From Ureibacillus sinduriensis BLB-1 = JCM 15800 (lineage in GTDB: Bacteria; Bacillota; Bacilli; Bacillales_A; Planococcaceae): a stretch of DNA of 64,000 nt. The number at the start of each line of letters is the position of its first letter. Position 1 is the first letter of the stretch. This document shows, piece after piece, positions 52,488 to 62,547 of the stretch. The stretch spans positions 558,001 through 622,000 of the forward strand of contig NZ_JPVO01000055.1 in assembly GCF_000772955.1 (NCBI RefSeq), given 5' to 3'. Made by a program: the position numbers and the translations under genes. The notes under the pieces were generated by a model. The model had not been told where the DNA came from and searched no databases. It was given only the letters and a program-made list of their open reading frames with translations.

Positions 52488-52688
52488 TTATAGTTTAACA
52501 ACATTTGAGGCTTGGGGACCGCGATTTCCTTCGACAATATCAAATGATACGGGTTGTCCTTCATCCAACGTTCGAAATCCTTCTTCTTGTATGCCAGTGA
52601 AGTGAACGAAAACGTCTTCACCATCATTGCATTCAATGAAACCATAGCCCTTTTCATTATTGAACCATTTCACTTTTCCTTGGTGCAT
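52488..52688 (-). CDS. Cold-shock protein, CspA/CspB family
   Basis: A 66-aa single cold-shock domain that binds single-stranded RNA/DNA and acts as an RNA chaperone. RNP1 is KGYGFIE and RNP2 VFVHF. The length is standard. GGAG precedes the start at 52688. Monocistronic, with its own terminator. Confidence 0.95.
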   Translation of the reverse strand: MHQGKVKWFNNEKGYGFIECNDGEDVFVHFTGIQEEGFRTLDEGQPVSFDIVEGNRGPQASNVVKL

Positions 52689-52892
52689 AGAGGCGATCTC
52701 CTCCTATTTCGTTAGTATGGCATTTATTAATATGGAGCTATTACGAATTAAAATATACATGATTGTTTTAATAGTGTCAACATTTTGACATTTCAACAAA
52801 ATGTGGGCACTTTGTTTACAATACAGATAACAGCTCTTTTGCCCTAAGGCGAAGGCTCAACAAGATTCATTGTAGTGGATAGTGATATTATA

Positions 52893-52925
52893 TGTTATAC
52901 AGGTGTAAATAAACTCAGTATAACA
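52893..52925 (+). promoter_or_regulatory. Inverted repeat upstream of the BmrA-like gene
   Basis: TGTTATAC (52893-52900) and GTATAACA (52918-52925) are perfect inverted copies 17 bp apart, near the likely promoter of the leader ORF and exporter. They could be a repressor operator or form an RNA stem. Confidence 0.45.
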
Positions 52926-52949
52926 GTTAAATTGCAAGACAGGAGATCT

Positions 52950-53024
52950 ATGGGGCACAACAATATGAAAAACGGTCGCGAGAACTTCTTGGAAAGTGCA
53001 AGATTATACTTACAAAAATTATGA
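52950..53024 (+). CDS. 24-aa upstream ORF (possible leader peptide) of the BmrA-like exporter
   Basis: ATG at 52950 with an AGGAG site 4-5 nt upstream; it encodes 24 residues beginning MGHNNMKNGR and ending with the amphipathic RLYLQKL. The stop lies 19 bp before the transporter start and 4 bp before its ribosome binding site. Position suggests translational control of the exporter. Expression is not proven. Confidence 0.5.
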   Translation: MGHNNMKNGRENFLESARLYLQKL

Positions 53025-53043
53025 ATCAGGAGTCTTTTATAAT

Positions 53044-54771
53044 ATGGAAAAACAGAATAACAGTCTTAAACCTTTCATTAAGCTCATATTTAATATCGGC
53101 ATCCCAAAAGCGGCACTTGTTTTTGGGTTGATCTTTAGTTTGATTACGACCATTGTAGGCCTTACAATCCCTATGCTGACAAGGGAATTTGTGGACGGAT
53201 TTTCTCTTTCGTCCATAAGCACCACTTTGATCATTCTCATTGTAGTCGTCTTTATTTTGCAAGCCGTGATTGATGGCGTTTCTACGTATTTACTTGCTTT
53301 TGTTGGACAAAAAGTCGTAGCTAATATGCGGGAAAAAATGTGGCTGAAAATGATAAGGCTGCCGGTTTCATATTTTGATGCCCAGCAAAGCGGAGAATCC
53401 GTCAGCAGAATCGTCAACGATACTGGGATTGTAAAGGATTTAATCTCACAGCATTTCCCACAATTCATTTCGGGACTTATTTCAATAATTGGGGCAGTTA
53501 TTATTCTGTTCGTCATGGATTGGAAAATGACGTTAATCATGTTGATCGCTGTACCGGTAACAGTAATTATTATGGTCCCGCTTGGTTCAAAGATGGCGAA
53601 AGTTTCAAAAGGATTGCAGGATGAAACAGCTGCGTTCTCAGGGAATATCCAACAAACTATAAGTGAAATACGCCTTATGAAATCTTCAAATGCCGAAAAC
53701 TTCGAAGAGGAAAAGGGGAAAGCTGGAATACGTTCACTATTAAGTTTCGGATTGAAGGAAGCAAAAATCTTTGCATTAATCGGTCCCTTTATGTACACAG
53801 TAGTCATGTTTGTTATTGTCATGATCATCGGGTACGGAGGAATACGTGTTGCAGAAGGGACAATGTCAACAGGATCCCTGGTTGCGTTCCTTCTATATCT
53901 CTTCCAAATTATTTTCCCTATTACCTCGTTTGCCATGTTCTTTACACAGCTGCAAAAAGCACAAGGAGCGACAGAGCGGATTATTGATATTCTGGATATG
54001 ACTTCCGAGGAAGGTCAGGAAGGAATCGAAATGGATATTAAGAATGAGCCAATTAAAGTCAACAATGTATCCTATGCCTATAGTGAAGATGAGCCTGTTA
54101 TTAAAGATGTCTCATTTGAAGCAAATCCAGGAGAAATGATCGCCTTTGCAGGTCCGAGTGGTGGGGGAAAAACCACCCTATTTGCAATCCTGGAACGGTA
54201 CTACCTTCCGACATCCGGCTATATTATGGTCGGTGATACTCCTATCAATGAAATTTCATTAGCATCCTGGAGAAGTCAAATTGGCTATGTTTCACAAGAT
54301 AGCGCAATGATGTCGGGTACCATCCGAGATAACCTTTGCTACGGCTTAACAGAGAAGGCTTCGGATGAACGGCTATGGGAAGTCGCTAAAATGGCCTATG
54401 CTGACGAATTTATTCGTTCCTTTGCAGATGGACTAGACACTGAAGTCGGCGAACGGGGCGTAAAATTGTCAGGCGGTCAAAAACAGCGCATTGCAATCGC
54501 GCGTGCATTTTTGCGAGATCCCAAAATCCTGCTGATGGATGAAGCAACAGCCAGTCTGGATAGTCAGTCAGAAAGTGTTGTTCAACAAGCACTTACGAGG
54601 TTAATGGAAGGTCGTACAACGTTCGTAATCGCCCATCGCCTATCAACAATTGTAGATGCGGATAAAATTATCTTTATTGACAAAGGTCAAATCACTGGGG
54701 TGGGTACACACTCAGAGTTAACAGAAACTCATGAGCTTTATCGGAAATATGCCGAGCAGCAATTAACTTAG
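53044..54771 (+). CDS. bmrA: BmrA-like multidrug ABC half-transporter
   Basis: A 575-aa fused permease-ATPase. Six membrane helices (about 15-310) precede a nucleotide-binding domain with GPSGGGKTT (Walker A), LSGGQKQR (signature), LMDEATASLD (Walker B) and the switch His in AHRLST. Similarity to B. subtilis BmrA is high along the length (RLPVSYFDAQQSGESVSRIVNDT, GYGGIRV, VAFLLYLFQIIFP). It works as a homodimer exporting drugs. GGAG 11 nt upstream supports 53044 over 52996. Confidence 0.9.
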   Translation: MEKQNNSLKPFIKLIFNIGIPKAALVFGLIFSLITTIVGLTIPMLTREFVDGFSLSSISTTLIILIVVVFILQAVIDGVSTYLLAFVGQKVVANMREKMWLKMIRLPVSYFDAQQSGESVSRIVNDTGIVKDLISQHFPQFISGLISIIGAVIILFVMDWKMTLIMLIAVPVTVIIMVPLGSKMAKVSKGLQDETAAFSGNIQQTISEIRLMKSSNAENFEEEKGKAGIRSLLSFGLKEAKIFALIGPFMYTVVMFVIVMIIGYGGIRVAEGTMSTGSLVAFLLYLFQIIFPITSFAMFFTQLQKAQGATERIIDILDMTSEEGQEGIEMDIKNEPIKVNNVSYAYSEDEPVIKDVSFEANPGEMIAFAGPSGGGKTTLFAILERYYLPTSGYIMVGDTPINEISLASWRSQIGYVSQDSAMMSGTIRDNLCYGLTEKASDERLWEVAKMAYADEFIRSFADGLDTEVGERGVKLSGGQKQRIAIARAFLRDPKILLMDEATASLDSQSESVVQQALTRLMEGRTTFVIAHRLSTIVDADKIIFIDKGQITGVGTHSELTETHELYRKYAEQQLT

Positions 54772-54814
54772 TATTTGTATTTAATTGTACAACAGTGAGA
54801 GGTGGGTGATTTTT

Positions 54815-55162
54815 GTGAAATATCTTTTCGATTTCATTTTAGCGGTATCGTTAAATGGTTTCTCTTACTATATTGCCAGTTTTCTCCTCGATAATGAGCT
54901 GGCAATATGGCAAGCCTTATTAATAGGTTTAATAGTTGTTTCATTGGGGGCTATGACTGAAGCTCTGGGAAGCCCAATGTGGTTAATTGTTCTTGTTCCT
55001 TTTCCTGTAGGGATGCTCTTACTCTACTTATTTCTTGATGCAACAGTGACGGAATGGTTTCTAAACTATTTACTTACACTAATAATCTATACAATAATGC
55101 ATTTACCAATGAGTTATTTCTTTAAGTTTCATTCTTTAATCCCAGCATGGAAGCTATCTTAA
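54815..55162 (+). CDS. Small integral membrane protein
   Basis: A 115-aa protein with four predicted membrane helices (VKYLFDFILAVSLNGFSYYI... to LLTLIIYTIMHLPMSYFF). It starts with GTG at 54815 behind AGGTGG. No family recognised. It lies 44 bp after the ABC transporter and may be co-transcribed. Confidence 0.6.
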   Translation: MKYLFDFILAVSLNGFSYYIASFLLDNELAIWQALLIGLIVVSLGAMTEALGSPMWLIVLVPFPVGMLLLYLFLDATVTEWFLNYLLTLIIYTIMHLPMSYFFKFHSLIPAWKLS

Positions 55163-55179
55163 GTAAATACTCATGGAAA

Positions 55180-55204
55180 GGGGACTTTTCTTAAGGAAGT
55201 CCCC
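55180..55204 (+). terminator. Possible terminator after the small membrane protein
   Basis: GGGGACTT pairs with AAGTCCCC, followed by TATTAT only; weak. Confidence 0.4.
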
Positions 55205-55311
55205 TATTATCCATTGATAAATCATACTTATCTCCTTAATATTTGGAAAATTCAAAATAAATGTAACGTTTTGTGCTTTAATTGTGTCCAATATATAAAG
55301 GGGGATAAAAC

Positions 55312-55878
55312 GTGAAATTAAAACTGCTAATTGGTTTTCTATTCATATTTCCTTTAGTACTCCATTTTCAATCTAATTCCAGTTCCGCTTGTTCTTGTGT
55401 AGAGCCTGGTTCAGCTGTTGAGGAATTGGTTGAAAGTGATTTCGTATTTTTAGGTGAAGTTATCAACATCAACGATCCCGACAGAAATGCAATTTTCAAG
55501 TCATCAACAAACTTGCTGGAAATAAAATTTGTAGTATTGGATATATGGAAGGGAGTAAATGAATCTGAAGTCCTTTTATATACAGAGTGGGATTCAGCTA
55601 GCTGTGGGTTTCAATTTTCCATGGATACTCAATATCTAGTTTATGGGACTTCATTAGATGGGAAAAAATCAGTTAACCTCTGCTCAAACACGGCTAATTT
55701 AGCGCAAGCGTCCGATGACTTGCTGGAGTTAGGGGAGGGGAAAAAGCCTTCAGGGGTGATGAACCTTGGGGCAGAAGATGAACCTTCGATGGACATCCTC
55801 ATTTCTATATTTTCAGTAGTTGTTTTATTGATAATTATTGCCAGTTATCTGTTAGTAATTAGATTCAATAGAAGGTAA
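55312..55878 (+). CDS. Exported, membrane-anchored TIMP/NTR-like protein
   Basis: A 188-aa protein with a signal peptide (about 1-26), a domain starting with C27-S-C29 (SSACSCVEPG), and a C-terminal membrane helix (about 160-182) with the RFNRR stop-transfer tail. The Cys-x-Cys start, VFLGEVININ and later cysteines (CGFQF, NLCSN) resemble netrin/tissue-inhibitor-of-metalloprotease folds found in Bacilli. Cleavage after Ala26 would place Cys27 at the mature N-terminus, as in true TIMPs. GTG start behind AAAGGGGG. Confidence 0.7.
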   Translation: MKLKLLIGFLFIFPLVLHFQSNSSSACSCVEPGSAVEELVESDFVFLGEVININDPDRNAIFKSSTNLLEIKFVVLDIWKGVNESEVLLYTEWDSASCGFQFSMDTQYLVYGTSLDGKKSVNLCSNTANLAQASDDLLELGEGKKPSGVMNLGAEDEPSMDILISIFSVVVLLIIIASYLLVIRFNRR

Positions 55879-56219
55879 GTAAAAAAGGTAGCTACTTACT
55901 TATTTGAGCTGCCTTTCATCCCTATAATGTTACATACTGTATTCAGGATTGTTTCAATTACAAATTCATAAATTCAAATGTTTTGGATTTTTGCTTGAAT
56001 GTTGCTTATAAAGAGGAGGAATTACATGTATTTTATGAAATTATGTTTGAAATTCAATTTAAGTATAGCTTAAATGATTAAAATGTGACATACTATAAAA
56101 AGTTTAATTGCTATTACTCTTTTAGCTGCGAATTTTTAAACAAATTTCATATAATAATGATGATACGAGAAAAAAACAATGCTGTTACATGATCATAAAA
56201 AGTAATACATCAACAACAT
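55879..56219. other. Intergenic region before the ribose operon
   Basis: AT-rich. A 15-codon frame at 56026-56073 has a good GAGGAGG site but nothing else in its favour. No other feature is supported. Confidence 0.4.
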
Positions 56220-56237
56220 TGTGGAACCGGTTACATA
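56220..56237 (+). promoter_or_regulatory. LacI-type operator 1 of the rbs operon
   Basis: TGTGGAACCGGTTACATA, a palindrome centred on the CG step typical of LacI-family (RbsR/CcpA-like) operators. Confidence 0.65.
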
Positions 56238-56259
56238 GAGGTTTTCTTTTTTAAACTAT

Positions 56260-56277
56260 TGTGTAACCGATACCACA
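56260..56277 (+). promoter_or_regulatory. LacI-type operator 2 of the rbs operon
   Basis: TGTGTAACCGATACCACA is palindromic (TGTG...CG...CACA). Its centre lies exactly 40 bp from operator 1, 31 bp before rbsR. Paired operators on the same helix face could allow cooperative RbsR binding. Confidence 0.65.
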
Positions 56278-56307
56278 TTGATAATCAAATCTTTTGAAAG
56301 CGAGAAA

Positions 56308-57297
56308 ATGATGACAACAATCAGTGATGTTGCAAGGTTGGCAGAGGTATCCGTCGCTACAGTATCTCGGTATTTGAATGAAAGCGGATATGTTGGTGCG
56401 AAATCGCGACAGTCTATCGAAACTGCCATAAAAGAATTGAATTATGTGCCTAGCGAAGTGGCACGATCCCTCTCAACAAAACAGTCGGATATTATCGGAT
56501 TAATTATTCCGGACATAAAGAACCCATTCTTTCCTGAATTGGCTAGGGCCGTGGAAGATACCGCCTTTGAATATGGTTATACTGTTATTCTTTGTAATTC
56601 AGATGAGAATCCGACGAAAGAAAAACATTACTTACAAAAGCTCACAAAAAAGTATGTTGCAGGTATTATACTAACTACGATACTTGAGCAGGAAAGTCAT
56701 TGGAAAGATGTAAAGCTACCGATTGTCGCATTGGATAGACCTATTGATTCGGATGTCCCTACTGTGACGACAAATAATCAAAAAGGGGCAAAGCTTGCAA
56801 CAGATTTCTTGATTGCATGCGGAGCGACAAACTTGTTATGTATCAGTGGCCCTGAAGCTTTTGTTTCTTCTCAATCAAGGGTGGAAGGTTTTCAAACGGC
56901 GTCCAGGAAAAAAAACATCACGACACATATTATTGAGAGTGCTTATGATTTCGATATAGCTGAAAAAATTATATATGACTATTTAAAAAATAACCCTTCC
57001 GTTGATGGCATTTTTGCTTGCAGTGATGCGTCGGCGATCGGTGCGTTAAAGGCTGCACACCGGCTAGGCATACGCGTTCCTGAGGACATGCAGATTGTAG
57101 GGTTTGATGGTATTCAAGTAGGCAATGTTGTCACGCCCAGTTTGACGACAGTTGCCCAAAATATTTATCAGTTAGGACAAACGGCAGCAAAGTTGCTTAT
57201 CAAGCAAATTGAGGGCCAAAAATTGACGAATGAGTCCATTTGCATTGATCCGGAGCTCATTATTAGAGAAACAACAAGAAAGGAACGATTTGAATGA
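56308..57297 (+). CDS. rbsR: LacI-family ribose operon repressor
   Basis: A 329-aa repressor. The helix-turn-helix TISDVARLAEVSVATVSRYLN is followed by the hinge YVPSEVARSLSTKQS and a ribose-binding-protein-like ligand domain. It heads a complete ribose operon and would be released by ribose. Start at ATG 56308 (or 56311); the TTG at 56278 lies against operator 2 and is rejected. Its stop overlaps the rbsK start (ATGA). Confidence 0.93.
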   Translation: MMTTISDVARLAEVSVATVSRYLNESGYVGAKSRQSIETAIKELNYVPSEVARSLSTKQSDIIGLIIPDIKNPFFPELARAVEDTAFEYGYTVILCNSDENPTKEKHYLQKLTKKYVAGIILTTILEQESHWKDVKLPIVALDRPIDSDVPTVTTNNQKGAKLATDFLIACGATNLLCISGPEAFVSSQSRVEGFQTASRKKNITTHIIESAYDFDIAEKIIYDYLKNNPSVDGIFACSDASAIGALKAAHRLGIRVPEDMQIVGFDGIQVGNVVTPSLTTVAQNIYQLGQTAAKLLIKQIEGQKLTNESICIDPELIIRETTRKERFE

Positions 57298-58172
57298 TCA
57301 CTGTTATCGGCAGTATTAATATGGATATCGCTATTCAAACAGAAATTTTCCCTAAACAAGGGGAAACCGTGCTAGGGAACTTATTTACAACCATTCCAGG
57401 CGGCAAAGGAGCAAATCAGGCTGTAGCGGCAGCAAGACTTGGAAGCCAGGTACAAATGGTTGGTGCAGTAGGGCAAGATGCTTTTGGCAAGGAATTACAT
57501 GGCAACTTAATAAATGAAAATGTCCATGTAGAAGGCATTGCCAAAACAAACAGCTCTACTGGGATTGCCAACATTCTATTAAATGATAATGATAATCGAA
57601 TTATTGTGGTACCTGGTGCAAACTTTGATGTAGACCGATCTTTGATTGATCAAAATATGGATTTAATAAAGAAAAGCTCATTGGTGATGCTTCAGCTGGA
57701 AATACCGGTAGACACAATCGAGTATGTTCTTGGTTTGTGCGAAAAATTATCAATACCCATTTTGTTAAATCCGGCTCCGGCAGCAAATTACAAACCGGAA
57801 TGGATTGAAAAAGTGACATACTTGACGCCAAACGAAACTGAATGCGAAGTGATTTTTGGGGCTGACTATGAAACGGTTTTAAAACAATACCCAAATAAAA
57901 TTATTGTGACATTGGGTGGAGATGGAGCCGCTTATTATGATGGCGCTCATATTGTAAAAGTCCCGGGTTTTAAAACAAAAGCAGTCGATACGACGGGTGC
58001 AGGGGATACATTTAACGGAGCTTTCGCCCATGCAATTACGGAAGGAAAATCCATTGAAGAATCTGTTCAATTTGCTAATATCGCAGCTTCTCTTTCTGTA
58101 GAAAAATTTGGTGCACAAGGCGGCATGCCTTCAATTGAAAAAGTGAATGAACGTTTGGAGGGAATGAAATGA
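57294..58172 (+). CDS. rbsK: Ribokinase
   Basis: A 292-aa PfkB-family kinase making ribose 5-phosphate. GSINMDIAI and [15 protein letters not shown] bind the sugar; [16 protein letters not shown] holds the catalytic Asp and anion hole. It overlaps rbsR upstream and rbsD downstream by ATGA, so the genes are tightly coupled. Confidence 0.96.
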   Translation: MITVIGSINMDIAIQTEIFPKQGETVLGNLFTTIPGGKGANQAVAAARLGSQVQMVGAVGQDAFGKELHGNLINENVHVEGIAKTNSSTGIANILLNDNDNRIIVVPGANFDVDRSLIDQNMDLIKKSSLVMLQLEIPVDTIEYVLGLCEKLSIPILLNPAPAANYKPEWIEKVTYLTPNETECEVIFGADYETVLKQYPNKIIVTLGGDGAAYYDGAHIVKVPGFKTKAVDTTGAGDTFNGAFAHAITEGKSIEESVQFANIAASLSVEKFGAQGGMPSIEKVNERLEGMK

Positions 58173-58558
58173 AAAAACATGGAATCTTGAACCGTGAAAT
58201 TGCAGGACATTTTGCCAAATTAGGCCATACCGACCGCATCGTTATTGCAGATTGCGGTTTGCCGATACCCGAAGGAGTTCCTTGCATAGATCTTGCATAC
58301 AAGCTTTCTGAACCCTCTTTTCTTACAATCTTGGAAGTAGTTTTGGATGATTTGGTCGTGGAAGCTGCCGTAGCAGCAACGGAAGTTGAATCAAAGAATG
58401 AAAGAGTTGCTGCAAAATTGAAGAACAGCTTACCAGATCTTTCTTATGTATCTCACGAACAATTTAAAGAACAGACAAAACAAGCAAAGTTAATTATTCG
58501 TACCGGTGAAACGACACCATATGCGAATGTGATTTTACAATGTGGCGTTATTTTTTAG
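58169..58558 (+). CDS. rbsD: D-ribose pyranase
   Basis: A 129-aa enzyme that interconverts pyranose and furanose ribose. [32 protein letters not shown] contains the catalytic His20 region, and [16 protein letters not shown] ends the protein. Standard length. Overlaps rbsK; rbsA follows after 25 bp. Confidence 0.96.
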   Translation: MKKHGILNREIAGHFAKLGHTDRIVIADCGLPIPEGVPCIDLAYKLSEPSFLTILEVVLDDLVVEAAVAATEVESKNERVAAKLKNSLPDLSYVSHEQFKEQTKQAKLIIRTGETTPYANVILQCGVIF

Positions 58559-58583
58559 AAACTATAAAAGTAGGTGAAGTTGC

Positions 58584-60080
58584 ATGATTCAAATGTCAGG
58601 CATAACGAAAGCATTTAATGGAAATGTCGTATTGGAAAATGTTCAGTTTGAATTAGCTAACGGCGAAATCCATGCGCTTATGGGTGAAAATGGTGCAGGG
58701 AAATCTACGATGATGAAAATCTTAAGCGGCATCTACTCTAAGGATGCCGGAGAAATAAAAGTGGATGGAGAGGCAGTTCAACTTAAATCACCCAAGGATG
58801 CAGAAAAACTTGGAATTATCGTGATTCATCAGGAACTCAATATGCTGCCTGATTTAACAGTTGCACAAAACTTATTTCTAGGCAAAGAACTTACATACGG
58901 GAAGACCGGTATTTTAAAGAACCGACAGATGGAAAAGGAAGCTGCAGAGCTTCTCTCCAAACTTGGGCTGGATATCAATCCTCGTACACGCACAGGAGAT
59001 TTATCGGTAGGGAAACAGCAAATCATCGAGATTGCCAAAGCCATTGCAAGCGATGCTAAATATATCGTTATGGATGAACCGACAGCTGCCTTGACCGATC
59101 GGGAAATTGAAACATTATTTAGAACCATTCACGAACTAAAAGCAAAAGGAATTTCATTTGTTTATATTTCACACCGAATGGAAGAAATTTTTGCGATTTG
59201 CGATCGCATTACGATTTTACGCGATGGTCAATATGTGGGTGTGCGAAATATTCCGGAAACGAATTTCGATGAGATTGTGGCAATGATGGTTGGCCGTGAG
59301 CTTGGAGAACGGTTCCCGGAGAGAAATTGTGCTATTGGCAAAACGAAATTAGAAGTGCGTAACCTTACTGTAAATGGTTCATTCCAAGATATATCGTTCA
59401 AGCTGCGAAGAGGGGAAGTTCTTGGTGTAGCTGGTTTGATGGGGGCAGGACGTACTGAGGTTGCTCAAACCATTTTCGGCTATCGAAAAGCAAATAACGG
59501 TGAGATCTTCATTGATGGGCAGAAAGTTAGCATTAAATCACCAATCGATGCCATGAAGTACGGAATTGGTTTTGTTACTGAAGACCGAAAAACGGAGGGC
59601 TTGGTTCTTGATTTCTCGATAAAAGACAATATAACCTTAGCCAACCTTGAAAAGTGTTCTTCTTCCGGAATTGTCAAAAACGAAGAAGAAAACAGAATGG
59701 TTGCGAAATATATAGAGGATTTAAAAATCAGAACTTCAGGCCCGAATCAGAGTGCAAAATCTTTGAGTGGAGGTAATCAGCAAAAGGTCGTCATTGCAAA
59801 ATGGCTTGGAACTGATCCAGAGGTCTTGATATTGGACGAACCTACACGCGGGGTAGATATCGGTGCCAAAAAGGAAATCTATCATATTATCAACCAACTT
59901 GCCGAAGCAGGCGTGGCCATATTGATGATTTCATCCGAATTACCAGAAGTAATTGGAATGGCGGACCGTGTCATTGTCATGAAAGAAGGCAATTTAACGG
60001 GTGAAGTAAACAAAGAAAAAATGACTCAAGAGGTCATTATGCAATATGCAACAGGAGGAGAAAAAGGTGTCCAATTATAA
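58584..60080 (+). CDS. rbsA: Ribose ABC transporter ATPase (two domains)
   Basis: A 498-aa tandem ATPase for ribose import. The first domain has [16 protein letters not shown] and [10 protein letters not shown]. The second has a degenerate P-loop ([10 protein letters not shown]), LSGGNQQKV and LDEPTRGVD, as usual for RbsA. Its 3' end overlaps the rbsC start by 14 bp. Confidence 0.96.
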   Translation: MIQMSGITKAFNGNVVLENVQFELANGEIHALMGENGAGKSTMMKILSGIYSKDAGEIKVDGEAVQLKSPKDAEKLGIIVIHQELNMLPDLTVAQNLFLGKELTYGKTGILKNRQMEKEAAELLSKLGLDINPRTRTGDLSVGKQQIIEIAKAIASDAKYIVMDEPTAALTDREIETLFRTIHELKAKGISFVYISHRMEEIFAICDRITILRDGQYVGVRNIPETNFDEIVAMMVGRELGERFPERNCAIGKTKLEVRNLTVNGSFQDISFKLRRGEVLGVAGLMGAGRTEVAQTIFGYRKANNGEIFIDGQKVSIKSPIDAMKYGIGFVTEDRKTEGLVLDFSIKDNITLANLEKCSSSGIVKNEEENRMVAKYIEDLKIRTSGPNQSAKSLSGGNQQKVVIAKWLGTDPEVLILDEPTRGVDIGAKKEIYHIINQLAEAGVAILMISSELPEVIGMADRVIVMKEGNLTGEVNKEKMTQEVIMQYATGGEKGVQL

Positions 60081-61008
60081 ATCAAAGGAATTAGTCTCTA
60101 AACTTGGACCACTATTTGGTTTAATTTTATTGATTATCGTTGTTTCAATTTTAAATCCAAGCTTCTTATCAATCGCTAATATATTCAATGTTCTACGTCA
60201 AGTTTCAATTAGTGCGATCATTGCCTTCGGTATGACATTCGTTATCCTGACAGGTGGAATTGATCTGTCAGTCGGTTCAACCCTGGCCTTAACTGGTGCT
60301 ATTGCAGCCAGCCTACTTTCGAGCGGGATGGATCCATTTTTGACAATGGGCATTGCATTAATCATCGGTTTGATCTTGGGTGCAATCAATGGTGTGATTA
60401 TCACAAAAGGGAAGGTTGCTCCATTTATTGCAACACTGGCAACAATGACGGTTTATCGAGGTCTAACCCTCGTTTATACGGATGGTCGGCCTATTTCTAA
60501 ACTGGGCGATCACTACTCGTTTCAATTATTTGGAAAAGGGTATTTTTTAGGATTCCCCGTACCGGTTGTAACGATGGTTATTGCATTCATCGTTCTTTAT
60601 TTCATTTTACAAAAAACAACTTTCGGACGCCGAGTGTATGCAGTGGGTGGTAATGAAGAAGCTGCAAAACTATCAGGCATTAATGCTGACCGGGTGAAGA
60701 TTGCTGTTTATGCAATCACTGGGTTGTTGGCATCACTTGCAGCGTTAATTTTAACTTCCCGCTTAAATTCAGCCCAGCCTACAGCAGGGGAATCGTATGA
60801 GCTAGATGCAATTGCGGCCGTCGTGTTGGGAGGTACAAGCCTAAATGGCGGGAAAGGCTGGATTTTTGGTACGCTAATCGGTGCTTTGATTATTGGTGTG
60901 TTAAATAACGGTATGAACTTGATAGGGGTTTCTTCTTTCTGGCAACAGGTAGTTAAAGGGATCGTTATCTTAATCGCTGTCCTAATGGATCGCAAAAAAA
61001 CGGCTTAA
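60067..61008 (+). CDS. rbsC: Ribose ABC transporter permease
   Basis: A 313-aa permease with eight to ten membrane helices and the RbsC signatures [31 protein letters not shown] and [15 protein letters not shown]. The start is GTG at 60067 with AGGAGG 9 nt upstream (inside rbsA); the earlier in-frame start at 60046 is less likely. Confidence 0.95.
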   Translation: MSNYKSKELVSKLGPLFGLILLIIVVSILNPSFLSIANIFNVLRQVSISAIIAFGMTFVILTGGIDLSVGSTLALTGAIAASLLSSGMDPFLTMGIALIIGLILGAINGVIITKGKVAPFIATLATMTVYRGLTLVYTDGRPISKLGDHYSFQLFGKGYFLGFPVPVVTMVIAFIVLYFILQKTTFGRRVYAVGGNEEAAKLSGINADRVKIAVYAITGLLASLAALILTSRLNSAQPTAGESYELDAIAAVVLGGTSLNGGKGWIFGTLIGALIIGVLNNGMNLIGVSSFWQQVVKGIVILIAVLMDRKKTA

Positions 61009-61022
61009 GGAGAACAGTATAT

Positions 61023-61940
61023 ATGAAAAAATTTGCGTTATTGCTTGTTGCAATGGTGACACTGGTTCTTTCAGCGTGTTCAATGGAGTCTCCATTTTTA
61101 GAAAATGCAAAAGAGAATACAACAGATGGAAATGCTTCATTTAAAATAGGTTTCTCTATTTCAACATTAAACAACCCTTTCTTTGTTACTTTAAGCGAAG
61201 GGGCAAAAGCGAATGCACAGGAACAAGGTGCAGAAATTTCAATAGTGGATGCCCAGGATGATGCATCCAAGCAAGCATCTGACGTAGAGGATTTGATTCA
61301 ACAAGGTGTGGATATGATCCTGATTAACCCGGTAGATTCTGCAGCGGTAGGATCTGCGGTAGAATCTGCCAACGCGGCAGGGATCCCGGTCATTACAGTC
61401 GATCGTTCGGCAGAAAGTGGTGAAGTAGTTTCACATATTGCCTCCGATAACGTGGCAGGCGGTGTTTTAGCTGGGGAATACTTGCTAGAATTAGTCGGTG
61501 AAGGTTCAAAGGTTGCCATGCTGGAAGGGACTGCCGGTTCGTCGGCAGCTCGCGATCGAGGGGAAGGATTCCTGACGGCAGTGGAAGGCAAAGTAGATTT
61601 AGTCTCCAGCTTGACAGCCAATTTTGATCGCGGTGAAGGCTTGACGGTAATGGAAAATATGCTTCAAGCAAATCCAGGGATACAAGCCGTCTTTGCACAA
61701 AATGACGAGATGGCATTGGGAGCTTTGGAGGCAATTGAAGCTACCGGAAAAGCGATCAAAGTAATTGGATTTGATGCAACGGACGATGCGATTGCAAAGG
61801 TAGAGGAAGGTAAACTTGCTGCAACAGTTGCCCAAAAACCGGAAGAAATCGGGAAAGCAGCGATCGAAACAGCGGTTGCCTATTTGAATGGCGAAACAGT
61901 AGAGGAATTTGTTCCAGTTGAATTAGAGTTAATAAAATAA
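61023..61940 (+). CDS. rbsB: Ribose-binding lipoprotein
   Basis: A 305-aa periplasmic-binding-protein homologue anchored as a lipoprotein: lipobox LVLSAC with Cys19. FSISTLNNPFFVTLSEGAK, DAQDDASKQ, ITVDRSAESGEVVSHIASDN and FAQNDEMALGALEA are ribose-binding family segments. Last gene of rbsRKDACB, followed by a terminator. Confidence 0.95.
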   Translation: MKKFALLLVAMVTLVLSACSMESPFLENAKENTTDGNASFKIGFSISTLNNPFFVTLSEGAKANAQEQGAEISIVDAQDDASKQASDVEDLIQQGVDMILINPVDSAAVGSAVESANAAGIPVITVDRSAESGEVVSHIASDNVAGGVLAGEYLLELVGEGSKVAMLEGTAGSSAARDRGEGFLTAVEGKVDLVSSLTANFDRGEGLTVMENMLQANPGIQAVFAQNDEMALGALEAIEATGKAIKVIGFDATDDAIAKVEEGKLAATVAQKPEEIGKAAIETAVAYLNGETVEEFVPVELELIK

Positions 61941-61945
61941 AGCAA

Positions 61946-61992
61946 AAACTGCAGTTTCAATTGTGAAATACAATTAGAGCTGCAGTTTTTTA
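61946..61992 (+). terminator. Terminator between convergent rbsB and doxX-like genes
   Basis: AAAACTGCAG pairs with CTGCAGTTTT with an inner AATTGT/CAATT stem, followed by TTATTT. Probably works on both strands. Confidence 0.85.
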
Positions 61993-61993
61993 T

Positions 61994-62422
61994 TTAGTCC
62001 CGAAATTGTATTTTTCCTTTCCCTTTTGAACTCTTGTCTTTTTCGGCAAATAACTGATCGAGTGATACTAGATTGCTACCAGCAAATAGAAGGTATAAAG
62101 CCATTGCAATCAATGCTACATTAAATTCATAGCCATTCAAAAAACCATGGTCAAACTTTACAAAGATAATCGCCCCGACCATTACCGAGCTTAGCAGAAA
62201 CGAAACAAAACGAACGGAAAACCCGATGATCAAAAAGAATCCTCCAAGTAGTTCAATTCCGGCTACCCCAAATCCAGCAATTTCGGCATAAGGAATACCG
62301 TATTCATCAAACTTGGTAATAGTTTCGGAAATCCCTTCTTTGAACTTCATAAATCCATGGTATAAAAAAATCCCCCCCAATACAATTCTCAGAACAAAGC
62401 CGCCAACTTCATTTTTCCGCAT
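61994..62422 (-). CDS. DoxX family membrane protein
   Basis: A 142-aa protein with four membrane helices: LRIVLGGIFLYHGFMKFKEG is the DoxX start, then GFGVAGIELLGGFFLIIGF. Members are tied to thiol/redox stress or respiration, but the function is not settled. GGGGAG upstream of the ATG at 62422; the longer frame to 62485 runs towards the repeat array and is rejected. Confidence 0.85.
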   Translation of the reverse strand: MRKNEVGGFVLRIVLGGIFLYHGFMKFKEGISETITKFDEYGIPYAEIAGFGVAGIELLGGFFLIIGFSVRFVSFLLSSVMVGAIIFVKFDHGFLNGYEFNVALIAMALYLLFAGSNLVSLDQLFAEKDKSSKGKGKIQFRD

Positions 62423-62547
62423 TACTGAAACTCCCCTCCAACACTTCTTTTTACTATCATATTGCGGCTCGTCCCAATATAACACTGCTTAAGTAAAATA
62501 GTTTCGGAAATTGAGGCATAGCAGGAGCTAGTTATTATGAGGGAAGC

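Noticed and set aside
56026-56073. 15-codon ORF with GAGGAGG site
   Set aside because: Good ribosome site, but too short and without conserved context; could be chance.
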